Shown: in pieces, positions 63,123 through 64,000 of the stretch | Layout of the letters: the number at the start of each line of letters is the position of its first letter | Position numbering within the stretch: the first letter of the stretch is position 1 | Origin: Beijerinckiaceae bacterium | Lineage (GTDB): Bacteria; Pseudomonadota; Alphaproteobacteria; Rhizobiales; Beijerinckiaceae | Assembly: GCA_947452005.1 (NCBI GenBank) | Contig: CANGBC010000009.1 | Location: forward strand, 40,376 to 104,375 | DNA: 64,000 nucleotides | Direction: 5' to 3' | Program-made: the position numbers and the translations under genes | Notes under the pieces: model-generated | Seen by the model: the letters and a program-made list of their open reading frames with translations, nothing else | The model's database searches: none | What the model was told of the DNA's origin: nothing

Positions 63123-64000
63123 ATGAGCGAGACAAAAGACAAGACCCGTCAGGGGGCGGGAGCCAAATTTGGGCGTGTGGCGCGCTTTGTGATCCATTAT
63201 TGGCTGATTGCGCCGGGGCTGTTTTTCTCGCTGCTCACGGTGCGCATCGTCTCCACACTGATCGATGTCTCGGTGCCCGTGGCCGCTGGCTGGCTGGTCG
63301 ATGCCGTGGCCTCTGGCAAAGCGGAGGATCCCGCACCTGCCATTCGTGCGCTCATCATCTTTCTGACGCTGGGCGTTGTCTTTCACATTTTGCGCCAAAG
63401 CGTGACCTTTATCGCCAATCGTCTGTCGGCACGCGCCATCACGGCCATTGGTCGCGATGCTTTTGCCAAGGTGCAGCGGTTTTCATCCGACTGGCATGCC
63501 AATTCTTTCGCGGGCGCAACCGTGCGCAAGATCACGCGTGGCATGACGTCGTTTGATACATTCACCGACACGCTGGCCTTCGGCCTTGTGCCGGCTTTCA
63601 TTGTCGTCACCGGCGTCACCATTATGTTTGCCTGGCGCTGGCCTTTGCTTGGGCTGGTCACGGGGCTTTCGGTTCTCACCTTCATCGTTGTTGTGGTGAC
63701 GCTGTCAGTTGTCTGGATCAGGCCAGCCAATGTCGCCGCCCGCGAATGGGATTCGAAAATGGCTGGCGTGCTGGCCGATTCCATCACCGGCAATGCCGCC
63801 GTCAAAAGCTTTGCAGCCGAAGAGCGCGAGGATCGTCATTTCGCTGAAGTTGCGCAGGGCTGGCATTGGCGCGCGGTGCGCTCATGGGATCGCAGTGCTG
63901 TGTCGGGCCTCGTGCAGGCTGTGTTGCTGCTGGTGCTGCAATTGGGGATGCTGGGCACAGGCCTGTGGCTGTGGACGCAGGGGCGCGCCACACCCGGCGA
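63123..64000 (+). CDS. ABC exporter, membrane domain, cut by window end
   Basis: From MSETKDKTRQGAG the frame stays open to the window end (292 codons). The protein has the six-helix exporter domain pattern: IDVSVPVAAGWLVDAVASG, FIANRLSARAITAIGRDAFAKVQR in parts, and GNAAVKSFAAEEREDRHF, typical of half-size lipid or drug exporters. The ATPase domain would follow outside the window. Substrate unknown. Confidence 0.9.
   Translation, partial: MSETKDKTRQGAGAKFGRVARFVIHYWLIAPGLFFSLLTVRIVSTLIDVSVPVAAGWLVDAVASGKAEDPAPAIRALIIFLTLGVVFHILRQSVTFIANRLSARAITAIGRDAFAKVQRFSSDWHANSFAGATVRKITRGMTSFDTFTDTLAFGLVPAFIVVTGVTIMFAWRWPLLGLVTGLSVLTFIVVVVTLSVVWIRPANVAAREWDSKMAGVLADSITGNAAVKSFAAEEREDRHFAEVAQGWHWRAVRSWDRSAVSGLVQAVLLLVLQLGMLGTGLWLWTQGRATPG

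Overview
This window looks like a chromosomal segment of a GC-rich alphaproteobacterium, most likely of the order Hyphomicrobiales (Rhizobiales). The evidence is a DivK-type response regulator, an EipB-like periplasmic protein, DUF482, DUF983 and DUF3572 proteins, a DNA polymerase IV with an N-terminal cysteine cluster, the topA-rnr-DUF983-NUDIX-rpmG block and the pyrB-pyrC-plsY-dprA block. No integrase, transposase, phage gene, rRNA or CRISPR array was seen. Two families of short inverted-repeat intergenic elements are scattered through it.

Layout. 1-13.4 kb is mainly housekeeping: a truncated HIT gene, a GNAT/MFS/RidA group, eipB-like, dinB, divK, a probable structured RNA with a strong terminator, rpmG, NUDIX, DUF983, rnr and topA. 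13.7-24.7 kb holds a ClC channel, pyrB with a dihydroorotase-like gene lacking its metal-binding HxH motif, plsY, dprA, a Gly/Tyr-rich secreted protein, ruvX and gatCAB. 24.7-30.9 kb carries a histone-H1-like lysine/alanine protein with a long leader, a small lytic transglycosylase, a solo ABC membrane domain, an ABC protein with an unusual Walker B, and an unrecognised gene coupled to it.

30.9-36.3 kb is a metal island. A P-type ATPase with a TPC transmembrane motif converges on an overlapping operon for an ECF-type nickel (or cobalt) importer, read here as nikK-nikM-nikL-nikQ-nikO, whose ATPase ends in a histidine-rich tail. TerC and a bile-acid:sodium-symporter-like protein follow.

38.3-48.9 kb is a probable organic-acid catabolic locus: an isocitrate-lyase/PEP-mutase family lyase, a LeuCD-type hydro-lyase pair, a class III CoA-transferase, a PQQ dehydrogenase coupled to a small cytochrome c, an SDR dehydrogenase and three Bug/TctC periplasmic binding proteins without any membrane partner in the window. 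A second organic-acid module lies at 59.7-63.0 kb (TcuA/TcuB-like tricarballylate dehydrogenase and electron-transfer protein, divergent from a GntR/FCD regulator with a clear palindromic operator between them). Between the two are an acyltransferase, tRNA-Ser(GCT), an alpha/beta hydrolase, a large lytic transglycosylase, dapA, smpB, a family 4/5-type uracil-DNA glycosylase, a NYN-domain protein, rpoZ and the long Rel/Spo homolog. The window ends inside an ABC exporter gene.

The strongest candidate for undescribed biology is the 38-49 kb locus: a lyase plus LeuCD-type hydratase pair recalls the end of anaerobic nicotinate breakdown (dimethylmalate lyase and dehydratase), but the surrounding genes differ and the substrate cannot be told from sequence. 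All family assignments are from reading the sequence and remembered family features; no search was run.
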